A stretch of DNA of 8,011 bases from DATJHM01 sp035493895 (GCA_035493895.1 DATJHM010000193.1:1-8011); one strand, 5' to 3'. Positions 1 through 7,421 are shown, counted from the first letter of the stretch. The notes: generated from the sequence alone by a model not told the origin. Translations and numbers: made by a program.

Positions 1-1
1 T

Positions 2-1390
2 GGCCTGTATTGCCAGTGTTTGGAAGAGAGGAAAAAGAGCATGTCTGAATCTGAGCACCATCTGGCAACGTCTGCCGATCCGAAGGCGATTCGGCAGCGG
101 GTGCGCACGATCGTGCAGAGTCTGAATCGTATGCGGCGTTCGGAAGCGTACTGGCACGTAGGAAGTGTCGTTGGCGAAGTGCGGCGTGTGCTGGAGCAGG
201 CCTGGGAGTTGCTTCGCGCCGATGATGGTCAGCAGGCGATTCTGGTGTTGGACGCCATTACCAAAGCGTATCTGAGTACGTGGGAGCAGCTGGATGATTC
301 CGATGGCGAGGCCAGTGACTTCTTTCAGCATCTCGCACCGGCCTGGACCGAGGCCATGTTGAGTGTCGAGATGCCGTCGAAGGAACGCAAACGCTGGGCG
401 AAGCGCTTCGAGGAGTGGCAGGAGGAGGTAGGAGCCTATGGCGTGGATGAGGCCTTTCAAGCACCTCAGGAAGCCGCGCTTGTAGGATGGGATGATCCTG
501 CGCTGCAACGTGTTTTGCAGAGGATCAATACTGATGAGCAGGAGGCCGAGGATGATGACCCCTCGTACTATGCGGATATGCTCACCACGGCCCGGCTCAA
601 TATTCTGGAGCGGCGTAAGCAATTCGAGGCGTATCTGGCGCTGGCGAAAGCAGAAGAGCACACCGCTCGCTACGTCTCCATGCTCGTGCACCTGGGGCGT
701 GTGGATGAGGCGCTCTCCCATGCCCAGGAGTATATCGCAACGACGGAGGAGGTGCTCGCGTTTGCAACGGCACTTGAGGCGCATGGGGCGCACGCAGAAA
801 GTCTGATGGTTGCCGAAAAGGGGTTGCGTCTCCCCGGTGATCAGCTCGCGTTAGCTCTCTGGCTTCGTGATCATGCCGCTTCTCTCGGTGAGACGTCGCT
901 GGCATTGAGGGTGGCTGAGATCATATTTCGCGAGGAGATGAGCGTGGACAATTATCGCAAGGTGGCAAAATATGCGGGCGAGCACTGGCCTGAATATCGT
1001 GCGACATTGCTGGACTATGTGCGGAAAAAGGCCGCGTACCGTTCGGCCCAGGCGGTTCGTATTTTTTTGTATGAGAAGTTGTTGGATGAAGCGGTTGCGG
1101 CACTTGATCCGCATGAGAGCCATACCGTCGTGGAAAAGGTCGTCGATGCGGCGCTGCAAGAACAGCAGGCGCTTCCCTGGGTGATCCAGGCATGCCGTGA
1201 GCAGGCAGAATACCTGATGAATGGTGCCAAAGCTCAGTATTATTACGCCGTGCGTGGGTGGCTGGCGAAAGCGCGGCAAGCGTATTACGCGTTGGGACGT
1301 GAAGCGGAATGGCGAAGCTACCTGAATGAGCTATTGCAGACGCATCGGCTGAAGCACAAATTGGTGCCGTTGTTGAAGGATTTACGTTGA
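2..1390 (+). CDS. SWIM zinc finger-type protein, C-terminal helical region (5' partial)
   Basis: This looks like the C-terminal part of the large SWIM zinc finger proteins common in Ktedonobacteria and other Chloroflexota. The SWIM motif (CxC...CxH) that names the family is not in the window and would lie upstream. Counting from the TTG at 20, visible signatures are SEAYWHVGSVVGEVRRVLEQ (residues 41-60) and LDDSDGEASDFFQHLAPAWTEA (about 91-112). An alpha-solenoid of TPR-like helices with many Ala, Leu and Glu follows to the end. There is no signal peptide or membrane segment, so it is probably cytoplasmic. SWIM domains are thought to bind DNA or protein; the role of this tail is unknown. The frame has no stop back to base 2, so I treat the gene as cut by the window edge. 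An alternative start is ATG at 41, which has a purine-rich GGAAGAGAGG ribosome site nine bases before it and would give a 449-residue stand-alone protein. The family call is from remembered similarity, not a search. Confidence 0.62.
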   Translation, partial: GLYCQCLEERKKSMSESEHHLATSADPKAIRQRVRTIVQSLNRMRRSEAYWHVGSVVGEVRRVLEQAWELLRADDGQQAILVLDAITKAYLSTWEQLDDSDGEASDFFQHLAPAWTEAMLSVEMPSKERKRWAKRFEEWQEEVGAYGVDEAFQAPQEAALVGWDDPALQRVLQRINTDEQEAEDDDPSYYADMLTTARLNILERRKQFEAYLALAKAEEHTARYVSMLVHLGRVDEALSHAQEYIATTEEVLAFATALEAHGAHAESLMVAEKGLRLPGDQLALALWLRDHAASLGETSLALRVAEIIFREEMSVDNYRKVAKYAGEHWPEYRATLLDYVRKKAAYRSAQAVRIFLYEKLLDEAVAALDPHESHTVVEKVVDAALQEQQALPWVIQACREQAEYLMNGAKAQYYYAVRGWLAKARQAYYALGREAEWRSYLNELLQTHRLKHKLVPLLKDLR

Positions 1391-1392
1391 GT

Positions 1393-1470
1393 CCATACAA
1401 CCATAGGTGCTAGATAGATCTCTTCTTGAATGCCATGTGGGGAAGAGCGTTCGCATCCATGGTTGTATGG
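1393..1470. repeat. 12-bp inverted repeat between convergent genes
   Basis: CCATACAACCAT at 1393-1404 and its exact reverse complement ATGGTTGTATGG at 1459-1470 flank 54 bases. A smaller pair, CTCTTC (1420-1425) and GAAGAG (1442-1447), is nested inside. The left arm begins two bases after the stop of the upstream gene, and the right arm lies 26 bases past the stop of the oxidoreductase gene on the other strand. The position suits a bidirectional transcription barrier, but there is no T-tract next to either arm. A remnant of a short repeat element is equally possible. Confidence 0.6.
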
Positions 1471-1476
1471 TCTCTG

Positions 1477-1489
1477 GAGAAGGGTTCTC
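1477..1489. terminator. Small hairpin just past the oxidoreductase stop codon
   Basis: GAGAA (1477-1481), loop GGG, TTCTC (1485-1489) forms a perfect 5-bp stem. It lies seven bases beyond the stop codon of the minus-strand oxidoreductase gene. On the plus strand it is followed by the pyrimidine-rich run TTCTTC. It may help end one or both convergent transcripts. The stem is short, so this is a weak call. Confidence 0.25.
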
Positions 1490-1496
1490 TTCTTCG

Positions 1497-2417
1497 TTAG
1501 CGTCCGGCGACGGGGATTTTTTCGACTGCGGGGATCAGTTCCTTGGCGAGCAGATCGAAAGTCGCAGGATCGGCGGGTGCGCGGACCATGACTTCGTCGA
1601 TACCAAGCTCGCCCAGTGCGCTGATATACTCGAGCGCGGCCGGGTCCAGATGATTGCCTTGTGTAAGAGGAGTCGCAAAGAGCGTAGTTTTCTCGATTTG
1701 CTCGTAAGGACGATTGAGGGTCTGACAATGTCCGCGAACGATCTCCAGTTTTGCGCGCAGGTCGTCGAGGTCTCGCCCAAAGCCAATACTGATGATGTCC
1801 GCATACTGAGCCATCAGGCGCAGCATCTTATTGCCGTAGCCCGCAATCAAGATCGGCGGATGTGGCTGCTGGATATACAACGGCGTCCCAACAGTGCTCG
1901 CCAGCTGATAATAGGAGCCCTCAAAGGGGGTATCTTTGCCGGACCAGAGTTGCAGAGCCATTTGTAGGACCTCTTCTAAGCGTGCGACACGTTCAGCGGC
2001 AGGGGGAAACGGCAGGCCCATCCGCTGATGCTCATCAGCGCCAAAGTCCGGACTTGCCCCTATGCCCAGATAGGCACGACCGTTCGAGAGTGCGTCCAGC
2101 GTGTCCACCGTTTTGACCAGGACCGCTGGATAGCGCATCGTGATCCCCGAGACCAGGGTGCTGAGCCTGATGCGGCTGGTATGAGCGGCGAGAAAGGCCA
2201 GCACGCTCCACGCCTCGAAGAAATCGGTGACAACCGAGGTGGGAGCGTTCTCATCCCTTTTGAGCCACGCCGTACTTTCTGGTCGAAGCGTAAAGTGGTC
2301 GGGGACGACCAGCGAGGCAAAGCCCGCCTGATCGGCCTGCTCGGCTAAGCGAACGATATAGTCGCTGAAGGGCTGCTGGTGTGTTTTCGCTAATCCTACT
2401 TGCAAACCTACACGCAT
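1497..2417 (-). CDS. LLM class F420-dependent oxidoreductase, Rv1855c-like
   Basis: This is a 306-residue member of the luciferase-like monooxygenase fold, close to the Rv1855c type of probable F420-dependent oxidoreductases. Such enzymes use reduced F420 or FMN to reduce or oxidise small organic substrates in the cytoplasm; the substrate cannot be read from the sequence. The order of motifs is typical. MRVGLQVG forms the first strand, and AEQADQAGFASLVVPDHF (residues 25-42) the helix and cofactor-side strand. RIRLSTLVSGITMRYPAVLVK (82-102) includes the usual RYPAVLVK segment. SNGRAYLGIGAS (111-122) is the conserved glycine-rich turn. HPPILIAGYGNKMLRLMAQYAD (186-207) is the phosphate-binding region near the C-terminus. 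Length is normal and the protein appears intact. The ATG is well supported by AGGAGA (plus-strand 2423-2428) five bases upstream. It is transcribed alone, converging on the SWIM-type gene and diverging from the DUF2891 gene. F420 use rather than FMN is an inference from family. Confidence 0.9.
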   Translation of the reverse strand: MRVGLQVGLAKTHQQPFSDYIVRLAEQADQAGFASLVVPDHFTLRPESTAWLKRDENAPTSVVTDFFEAWSVLAFLAAHTSRIRLSTLVSGITMRYPAVLVKTVDTLDALSNGRAYLGIGASPDFGADEHQRMGLPFPPAAERVARLEEVLQMALQLWSGKDTPFEGSYYQLASTVGTPLYIQQPHPPILIAGYGNKMLRLMAQYADIISIGFGRDLDDLRAKLEIVRGHCQTLNRPYEQIEKTTLFATPLTQGNHLDPAALEYISALGELGIDEVMVRAPADPATFDLLAKELIPAVEKIPVAGR

Positions 2418-2436
2418 GTTGTTCTCCTGAAGAAAA

Positions 2437-2466
2437 GCAGACGCACCGTAGAGGTGTGGAGTCTGC
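2437..2466. promoter_or_regulatory. Hairpin in the 5' leader of the oxidoreductase gene
   Basis: GCAGAC (2437-2442) pairs exactly with GTCTGC (2461-2466), and CACC (2444-2447) with GGTG (2453-2456) inside it, leaving a small bulge and a five-base loop. On the minus strand it ends about 20 bases before the oxidoreductase ATG and just upstream of its ribosome site. It could be an operator or an mRNA structure affecting translation. The rest of the divergent gap (2467-2669) shows no convincing promoter pair. Confidence 0.35.
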
Positions 2467-2669
2467 CTGTACTGCGAATATTCCTGGTTGTTTGTGCGCC
2501 TGCCTCACACATGATCGTGCAGAGGAGTGAGCGCAAGACGAGAGACAAAAAGCGGAGATGCGAGGGCAATCTCACCATCCTATTTTCTCATTTTTTCTGC
2601 CCTGTTGCCCAGTGTGCATCTGTACCATTCCGCAGAAGAGTTGACGGGAAAAAAGATTTCCAGTAAGGT

Positions 2670-3758
2670 ATGGAAAAAAGTGAGACGAGCAAAACGATGG
2701 ATGATAGTATTACTCAGTGGGATACGATATTGCGTGCCAATGCAACTGATTATGTGCGCGTGGCATTGAACAATATTGTGCGAGAGTTTCCGTACGCTGT
2801 TCACAATGTGATGCAGGCACCCGGTGATTTTCCACATCGGCCTCGTGCGCAATCGCCAGCTTTTTATGGCAGCTTCGACTGGCATTCCTGTGTAGAAATG
2901 CACTGGTTACTGGTGCGGCTTCTGCGCCGTGCAGGCAACATGGTGCCCCAACAGGAGATTCGTGCCGCTCTCGATGAACATTTCACCGCGGAGGCATTGG
3001 CCGCGGAGGCAGCGTTCATCGGTCATCCGCTGCATGGTAGCCGCGAACGCCCCTATGGTTGGGGGTGGGCATTACAACTCGTGTACGAGATTATCACCTG
3101 GGATGATCCCGATGCGCGGCGCTGGGCGACGAACATGGTGCCACTTGCCGAAGCGTTAACACAGAATTTTTTGCATTGGTTGCCAAAAGCGACTTATCCA
3201 GTACGGCATGGGGTACATGCCAACAGTGCCTTCGGACTCTCACGGTCACTGCCCTATGCCCATGCACGAGCGCAAGTTGGTGATGGCGCACTGCTCGAAG
3301 CCATTACTGCTCACGCTCATCGGTGGTATGATGGCGATACCGATTATCCCGGCCAATTTGAACCATCGGGGACGGACTTTCTATCGCCGACGTTGGTCGA
3401 GGCTGAACTGATGTCGCAACTTCTGCCCTCTGACAGATTTGCTGGCTGGTTGGCTACCTTTCTACCCGGAATTACGGACAAAAAACCTGTGACCCTGTTT
3501 ACTCCGGCAGTCGTTTCAGATGCCAGCGATGGTTCTATTGCTCACCTGCATGGGCTGAATGCCAGTCGTGCGTGGTGCTGGCGTCGTATCGCTGAGAGCC
3601 TTCCTGCCGGAGATCCACGGATCGAGCCAGCGCTGGCGGCTGCATGGACGCATGCGCATGCAGCTCTACCACATGCCACGGGTGATGACTACATGGTCGA
3701 CCACTGGCTGGCCTGTTTTGTTGTGCTTATGCTGAGCGAAAGTCGTCAGGCCATCTGA
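2670..3758 (+). CDS. DUF2891 family protein
   Basis: A 362-residue protein of the DUF2891 family, whose biochemical role is not established. The family's conserved blocks are all present: FYGSFDWHSCVEMHW (residues 66-80), RPYGWGWALQL (127-137), YPVRHGVHANSAFGL (176-190), PSGTDFLSPTLVEAELM (232-248), HLHGLNASRAW (292-302) and a terminal DHWLACFVVLML segment (344-355). The pattern of long helices carrying conserved Trp, His, Asp and Glu recalls helical-toroid enzymes, but that is only an impression. There is no signal peptide, so it is probably cytoplasmic. The ATG at 2670 lacks a clear ribosome site. ATG at 2697 (Met10) is an alternative start, and the conserved part begins well after both. 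The gene diverges from the oxidoreductase gene and converges on the peptidase gene, with a 39-base gap, so it is probably transcribed alone. It appears intact. Confidence 0.88.
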   Translation: MEKSETSKTMDDSITQWDTILRANATDYVRVALNNIVREFPYAVHNVMQAPGDFPHRPRAQSPAFYGSFDWHSCVEMHWLLVRLLRRAGNMVPQQEIRAALDEHFTAEALAAEAAFIGHPLHGSRERPYGWGWALQLVYEIITWDDPDARRWATNMVPLAEALTQNFLHWLPKATYPVRHGVHANSAFGLSRSLPYAHARAQVGDGALLEAITAHAHRWYDGDTDYPGQFEPSGTDFLSPTLVEAELMSQLLPSDRFAGWLATFLPGITDKKPVTLFTPAVVSDASDGSIAHLHGLNASRAWCWRRIAESLPAGDPRIEPALAAAWTHAHAALPHATGDDYMVDHWLACFVVLMLSESRQAI

Positions 3759-3797
3759 GGTGCGTAGCCATCCTCCGCAGAAAAGGCAGATGAACGC

Positions 3798-5735
3798 TTA
3801 TACGTGCAGCCAGCGGTCGTACCAGGAGCGTACACGGCGTAAGAGATCAAGCTGATGGTTGCGCTCAGCTATGGCGTGTGGTTCACGTGGATAGCTGATG
3901 AATTGGACTGGTACGTCATGTTCAAGCAGCGCTCGATGGAAACCTATAGCCTGATTTAAAGGGACACGCTCATCGCTTTCGCCATGGATAAGTAAGATAG
4001 GCGTCTTCACCTGTTTGGCGAATGAGATCGGACTATTTTGCGCATGCGGATGGGGACCGTGGCCTTCCCATGGAGCGCTTCCCCCCATCCAGCGTGCAAG
4101 GTTGGGAAGATCACCGGTAGAATACATCATCCCCCAATCGGTAACACCCGCGCCGATAATGGCAGCTTTGAATCTATCGGTTTGTGTCACCGCCCAGGCT
4201 GACATATAGCCGCCGTAACTCCAGCCGCCAATTGCCAGACGTGCGGGATCAGCGATACCACGTTCAATCGCCGCATCGACAGCCGCCATCACATCGCCAA
4301 AGTCGTCATACCCGGCTTTTTCATACACCTTCAGCGCGAACGTGTCTCCATGGCCCATGCCGCCGCGTGGATTTGGCATGAGCACGGCGTAGCCTGCCAG
4401 AGCTAACCATTGAGTCCATTTGCCCCAACTCATATGAAAGCCATTGTCCCAGCGTCCATAGGGACCGCCATGTACCAGGACCACCAGCGGCAATGGTTCG
4501 CTGCGGGGAGCATTGGGCGGCAAGGTCAGTAAGCCATCCAGTTTTAAGCCATTGGCAGCCGTCCAATAGAAGGCTTCCTGATGGCCGAACGTGATGCTGG
4601 ATAAGGGTTCGTTATGCGTTGTGAGTTGTTTTAAGCGCGGATTGTCTGCTCCAGGGACAAGTGAGCCCGCCCAGAGTTCTTCCGGTTGTTCGCCGCTACT
4701 CTGTGTCACCGCAAGGACAAAAGTATTGTCAGAAAGAATCTGTATGTGCCAGTCCAGATAGGCCTGTCCTGGCGCTGCATAGAGTTTTGTCAGGGCACCA
4801 GTTTGCACATTTTGCACATAAATAGCAGCATCCAGACCTTCATTCAGGCGGAAGGCAATAGTATGCTCCTGCGCGATGGGATGGATGGTAAATGCACAAT
4901 TTGTTTCTCCGCCAGCAATGCGCTCTGCCTCTCCGCCCTGAGCAGGGATTCTGAAAATAGTATTGGAAGATGGCAAAATTTTTGAGAGAGAAGTTATGTA
5001 GAATAAAGAGTGACCATCGTGAGACCAGGTGAGATCTGTGGTCGTTATAGGGGTGCGACCGATTATTTCCGATGCGCCTCCTGCCAGAGAGACTTTTTTG
5101 ATCACGTGTTCCTGCTCCATCGAGGTAAGCGCAGGAGTCTGGCGAGCGATATAGGCGATCTCCGTGCCGCGTGGATGCCAGGCAAGCTCGGTAATGTGGA
5201 AATCACCGCTGGCGATAGTTTCTACTTCTCGTGAGGCAAGAGAGAGAAGACGTAAGCGATTGTACGGACGGTTTTCCCCATACACATACGTATCATCGCG
5301 TTCTTTTTCGCGTCGTTCATCATCCTCTGTGGGCTCGTCGGGGCTGGTAAAGGCGATAAAGCCACCATTGGGCGACCAGGAAAATGTTTCAATATTACGT
5401 TTGCTCTTCGTCGAGGTCAGCGCTTTTGCTTCTCCACCATTGACTGCAATTAGATAGAGCTGGCTGAAGCCCCGATTTGCACGATCAGAGAGAAAGGCAA
5501 TCTGGGAGCCATCGGGAGACCATTTGGGATGATGGTCGAATGTGTCCCCACTGGTAAATTGGCGGGAAGAGTCATCGACGGTTTTCAACCAGATGTCCGC
5601 TGTTGGGTGCAGATCTTTTTTGCTTTTTGCTTGCAATGTATAGGCAAGTAGCGATCCATCGGGAGAGATCTGTGGACTCATAGGGATAGTAAGGTGACAC
5701 TCCGCACGCCCTAAAGGGACGGCGGCTTCTTCCAC
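3798..5735 (-). CDS. S9 family serine peptidase (prolyl oligopeptidase/acylaminoacyl-peptidase type), altered N-terminus
   Basis: A 645-residue serine peptidase that cleaves short peptides or acylated amino acids. An N-terminal beta-propeller has PD40/WD40-like blades (SPDGSLLAY 24-32, SPDGSQIAF 73-81, SPNGGFIAF 121-129). The C-terminal alpha/beta hydrolase domain carries LVVLVHGGPYG (417-427), the nucleophile in GGWSYGGY (Ser506), Asp588 in HGESDER and His620 in REPHAI. The triad is complete. No secretion signal is visible, so it is probably cytoplasmic. The start is odd: the frame opens with GTG at 5735, abutting GGAGGA with no spacer. The first 12 to 14 codons lie in the right end of the neighbouring TnpB element. 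Native-looking sequence (LTIPMSPQISPDG) begins only after the element's apparent end near 5694. Relatives usually have a short extra N-terminal stretch before this point, so the gene has probably lost its own start. ATG at 5681 is an alternative but has no ribosome site. Function may be retained, because all catalytic parts are present. Confidence 0.88.
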   Translation of the reverse strand: MEEAAVPLGRAECHLTIPMSPQISPDGSLLAYTLQAKSKKDLHPTADIWLKTVDDSSRQFTSGDTFDHHPKWSPDGSQIAFLSDRANRGFSQLYLIAVNGGEAKALTSTKSKRNIETFSWSPNGGFIAFTSPDEPTEDDERREKERDDTYVYGENRPYNRLRLLSLASREVETIASGDFHITELAWHPRGTEIAYIARQTPALTSMEQEHVIKKVSLAGGASEIIGRTPITTTDLTWSHDGHSLFYITSLSKILPSSNTIFRIPAQGGEAERIAGGETNCAFTIHPIAQEHTIAFRLNEGLDAAIYVQNVQTGALTKLYAAPGQAYLDWHIQILSDNTFVLAVTQSSGEQPEELWAGSLVPGADNPRLKQLTTHNEPLSSITFGHQEAFYWTAANGLKLDGLLTLPPNAPRSEPLPLVVLVHGGPYGRWDNGFHMSWGKWTQWLALAGYAVLMPNPRGGMGHGDTFALKVYEKAGYDDFGDVMAAVDAAIERGIADPARLAIGGWSYGGYMSAWAVTQTDRFKAAIIGAGVTDWGMMYSTGDLPNLARWMGGSAPWEGHGPHPHAQNSPISFAKQVKTPILLIHGESDERVPLNQAIGFHRALLEHDVPVQFISYPREPHAIAERNHQLDLLRRVRSWYDRWLHV

Positions 5736-5774
5736 TCCTCCGTAGTCGTTTGATCGAGAAATGAGGCGTGGCCT
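5694..5774 (-). ncRNA. Putative omega RNA 3' segment and element right end
   Basis: In characterised IS200/IS605 elements the RNA that guides TnpB is made from the 3' end of tnpB and the right end, and the guide is the flanking DNA just beyond. Here the last hairpin is CCGC(5702-5705)-a-CG-CCC, loop TAAA (5712-5715), GGG-a-CG-GCGG(5722-5725): nine pairs with two symmetrical one-base bulges. It is followed on the minus strand by AGTGTCAC, ending near 5694. The RNA probably starts inside the tnpB tail, so its 5' end is not given. The predicted guide would be the peptidase sequence just below 5694. The structure is seen; the RNA itself is inferred. Confidence 0.6.
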
Positions 5775-7292
5775 CTACTCATTGAACAAACGTAGTTGGG
5801 TAGGAATAGAGCGAGCATGCGCCACCATCCCGGCGCGATCCTCGTGGGCGGTGCCATGCCCCTGACCAATTCCACGCCTTCGTACACGGTGGGTAGATGG
5901 GCCATCCGTGCTGTTGGCATCTTGGGAACGGGTCACACCTGATGATTTCTCATTCCTCTCTGTTGCTTGCAGCAGAGGAGTCGGAGGCTTTTCCTGGGAG
6001 TGCGATGGGTGAGACCGTGCAAGCAGGCGTTGACCGATAACGAGCGAGGCGTTGCGGTCGGCATTTCCCTTCATACCACAATGCGGGCAAGAGGCCAGAG
6101 GCGTACCAGGGGTGTAGCCTTCTGGCGTATGGTGGGCGTCGTAGCGTGCGATCAGGCCATGACAACGGGCGCATTCTTTGCTCGTGTTGCGAGGACTCAC
6201 CCGGCAGGTGATGATCCCTTCATGGTAGGCTTTGTACTTCGCGTAGTTGAAGATACGCCCCTTCATCCAGTAGGCTCGTTTCGCATTACTGCGTCGGCCA
6301 TACTTTCCCTTTTGTGGTTTCAGATTGCCGAGGTGCTCAAAGACCAGGATACTCGCCCTATGTTGCCTGGCAAACTGCACAATACGTGTACTGACCAGAT
6401 GAGACACCTGCTCATCGACCTGTCGTATCTTTGCCCACAATGCGGCGTTATCCTGCTGGCCCTCGGCGAGAATGCCAGTCTTGCGACGGTTGCGGGCGAT
6501 ACGCCCAAGCTGCGTCTTCCTAAAGCCGTTTACCCGTTTGCCTCCACTGATAAAGGTGGTGGCAAGGATCGAACCTTTCGCATCTTGGATCGTACACACC
6601 GCGAGATGGTGGTCCAGATTCAGATCGATGGCACAGATGCGTGTCTCTGTGCTCGTGAGTTGCTCCACCGCCTTTGTCGGGCTGGTGAATTGCTTTTCTA
6701 CTGGCGTGTGTAAGCGCCACTGCTTGCCATGTCGGACCAGCGAGGGACTTCCAGGCTCATAGCCATCAGGAAGATCCCGACTCAAGAGATGGACCTTCAC
6801 CCAACTCCAACACGTGCCGGTCCAAAGCTTGAGCATGATCGCGTGTGTGCTGCGCTGCTTCCAGAGCCCGGCGTAGAAGGTCGTCGAACGATTCCAGGTA
6901 CGTGGGGGAACGGGAGGACGCTCGGTGAAGCGCTTCTTTTTGGCCTCGGCCTTCTCTTTGCGTACACGCCACTTACGCAGGCTGGTAGAAAACGAGCGAG
7001 CGGAGCCAAGGGCAGCGTGGATGGCAGCACGGCGAAACATGGCAGGAATGCTCGACGCGATCGCGCCGAGAGGCATCACCGGGTTGGGATTCTCCTCAGT
7101 TGCATGCGTGAGCGTCTCCAGAGCGTTTAAGGCTTTTTGTGAGGAGAGGAGAAGCACCTGATCGTGTGCGGTAATCACGTCGAAATAGAAGGAAGCAACG
7201 GTATTGAAAAGCGTCTGAGTCGCCGTGAACCATGCAGCATACTGTGGCGGATACTGCATCGTTTGCTGCATGGTTTTGCTCGCCTTTGCCAT
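5775..7292 (-). CDS. tnpB: TnpB RNA-guided endonuclease (IS200/IS605 OrfB family)
   Basis: A 505-residue TnpB. Such proteins bind an omega RNA from their element's right end and cut matching DNA next to a short target-adjacent motif; they are the ancestors of Cas12. The N-terminal half holds the RNA- and DNA-binding helices and barrel. The split RuvC nuclease follows, with Asp223 in ICAIDLNLDHHLAV, Glu319 in LVFEHLGNL and Asp412 in GNADRNASLVIGQR. Between the last two is the zinc finger, CARC (Cys374, Cys377) and CPHC (Cys402, Cys405). All catalytic and zinc residues are present, so it may be active. It is longer than the roughly 400-residue ISDra2 TnpB. The extra part includes about 80 polar residues after the last RuvC motif, ending QLRLFNE. 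I chose ATG at 7292 because AGAAAGGAGG (plus-strand 7301-7310) lies eight bases upstream; the frame stays open to ATG at 7331. No tnpA is present. Confidence 0.9.
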   Translation of the reverse strand: MAKASKTMQQTMQYPPQYAAWFTATQTLFNTVASFYFDVITAHDQVLLLSSQKALNALETLTHATEENPNPVMPLGAIASSIPAMFRRAAIHAALGSARSFSTSLRKWRVRKEKAEAKKKRFTERPPVPPRTWNRSTTFYAGLWKQRSTHAIMLKLWTGTCWSWVKVHLLSRDLPDGYEPGSPSLVRHGKQWRLHTPVEKQFTSPTKAVEQLTSTETRICAIDLNLDHHLAVCTIQDAKGSILATTFISGGKRVNGFRKTQLGRIARNRRKTGILAEGQQDNAALWAKIRQVDEQVSHLVSTRIVQFARQHRASILVFEHLGNLKPQKGKYGRRSNAKRAYWMKGRIFNYAKYKAYHEGIITCRVSPRNTSKECARCHGLIARYDAHHTPEGYTPGTPLASCPHCGMKGNADRNASLVIGQRLLARSHPSHSQEKPPTPLLQATERNEKSSGVTRSQDANSTDGPSTHRVRRRGIGQGHGTAHEDRAGMVAHARSIPTQLRLFNE

Positions 7293-7374
7293 GCTGCTTG
7301 CCTCCTTTCTCTCTCGCTCGAATTCCATCATAGTATTACTTCATGCATGTTATCATTGAAGAAACGAGTTGTCA

Positions 7375-7394
7375 AGAGCGAGCTTTTTCGCTCT
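7375..7394. repeat. 7-bp perfect hairpin upstream of tnpB
   Basis: AGAGCGA (7375-7381) and TCGCTCT (7388-7394) are exact reverse complements around the six-base loop GCTTTT. The hairpin lies about 80 bases upstream of the tnpB start. Subterminal hairpins that TnpA recognises are normal at both ends of IS200/IS605 elements, so this is a candidate for the left-end structure. It is also followed on neither strand by a convincing T-run, which argues against a terminator. Confidence 0.5.
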
Positions 7395-7421
7395 ACAAAG
7401 GCAGGGGCTCAAGCCGGAGAA

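Larger units (their letters stand above)
5694..7394 (-). mobile_element. IS200/IS605-family, IS1341-type element (tnpB only)
   Basis: This element carries tnpB and no tnpA transposase, so any movement would need TnpA supplied elsewhere. The right end is well defined. After the tnpB stop come about 80 bases with a strong hairpin (5702-5725), ending in GTGTCAC on the minus strand, typical of this family. Peptidase coding sequence starts immediately after. The left end is uncertain. I placed it to include a perfect 7-bp hairpin at 7375-7394, but it could lie anywhere from about 7365 to 7490, where a larger hairpin also sits. No target duplication is expected in this family. Comparison with other copies of the element would fix both ends. 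Confidence 0.75.

Noticed and set aside
1..60. CQC near the left edge as the first half of a SWIM motif (CxC...CxH)
   Set aside because: No CxH follows within the expected distance; the real motif, if present, must lie upstream of the window.
921..1400. A 159-codon minus-strand frame opposite the SWIM-type gene
   Set aside because: It is antisense to a convincing gene, has no family resemblance and shows no ribosome site that I could identify.
1407..1967. A 186-codon plus-strand frame opposite the oxidoreductase gene
   Set aside because: The minus-strand oxidoreductase is unmistakable here. The opposite frame is low in conserved features and begins in the intergenic repeat.
2641..2669. TTGACG (2641-2646) and TAAGGT (2664-2669) as a promoter for the DUF2891 gene
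   Set aside because: The -10 match is poor (three of six) and it would start transcription inside the gene, after the first ATG.
3759..3797. A terminator between the DUF2891 and peptidase genes
   Set aside because: The 39-base gap has only a 4-bp inverted match and no T-run.
5967..6713. A 248-codon open frame on the plus strand opposite tnpB
   Set aside because: It lies wholly antisense to the well-supported tnpB gene, has no recognisable domain, and looks like a shadow of the coding strand.
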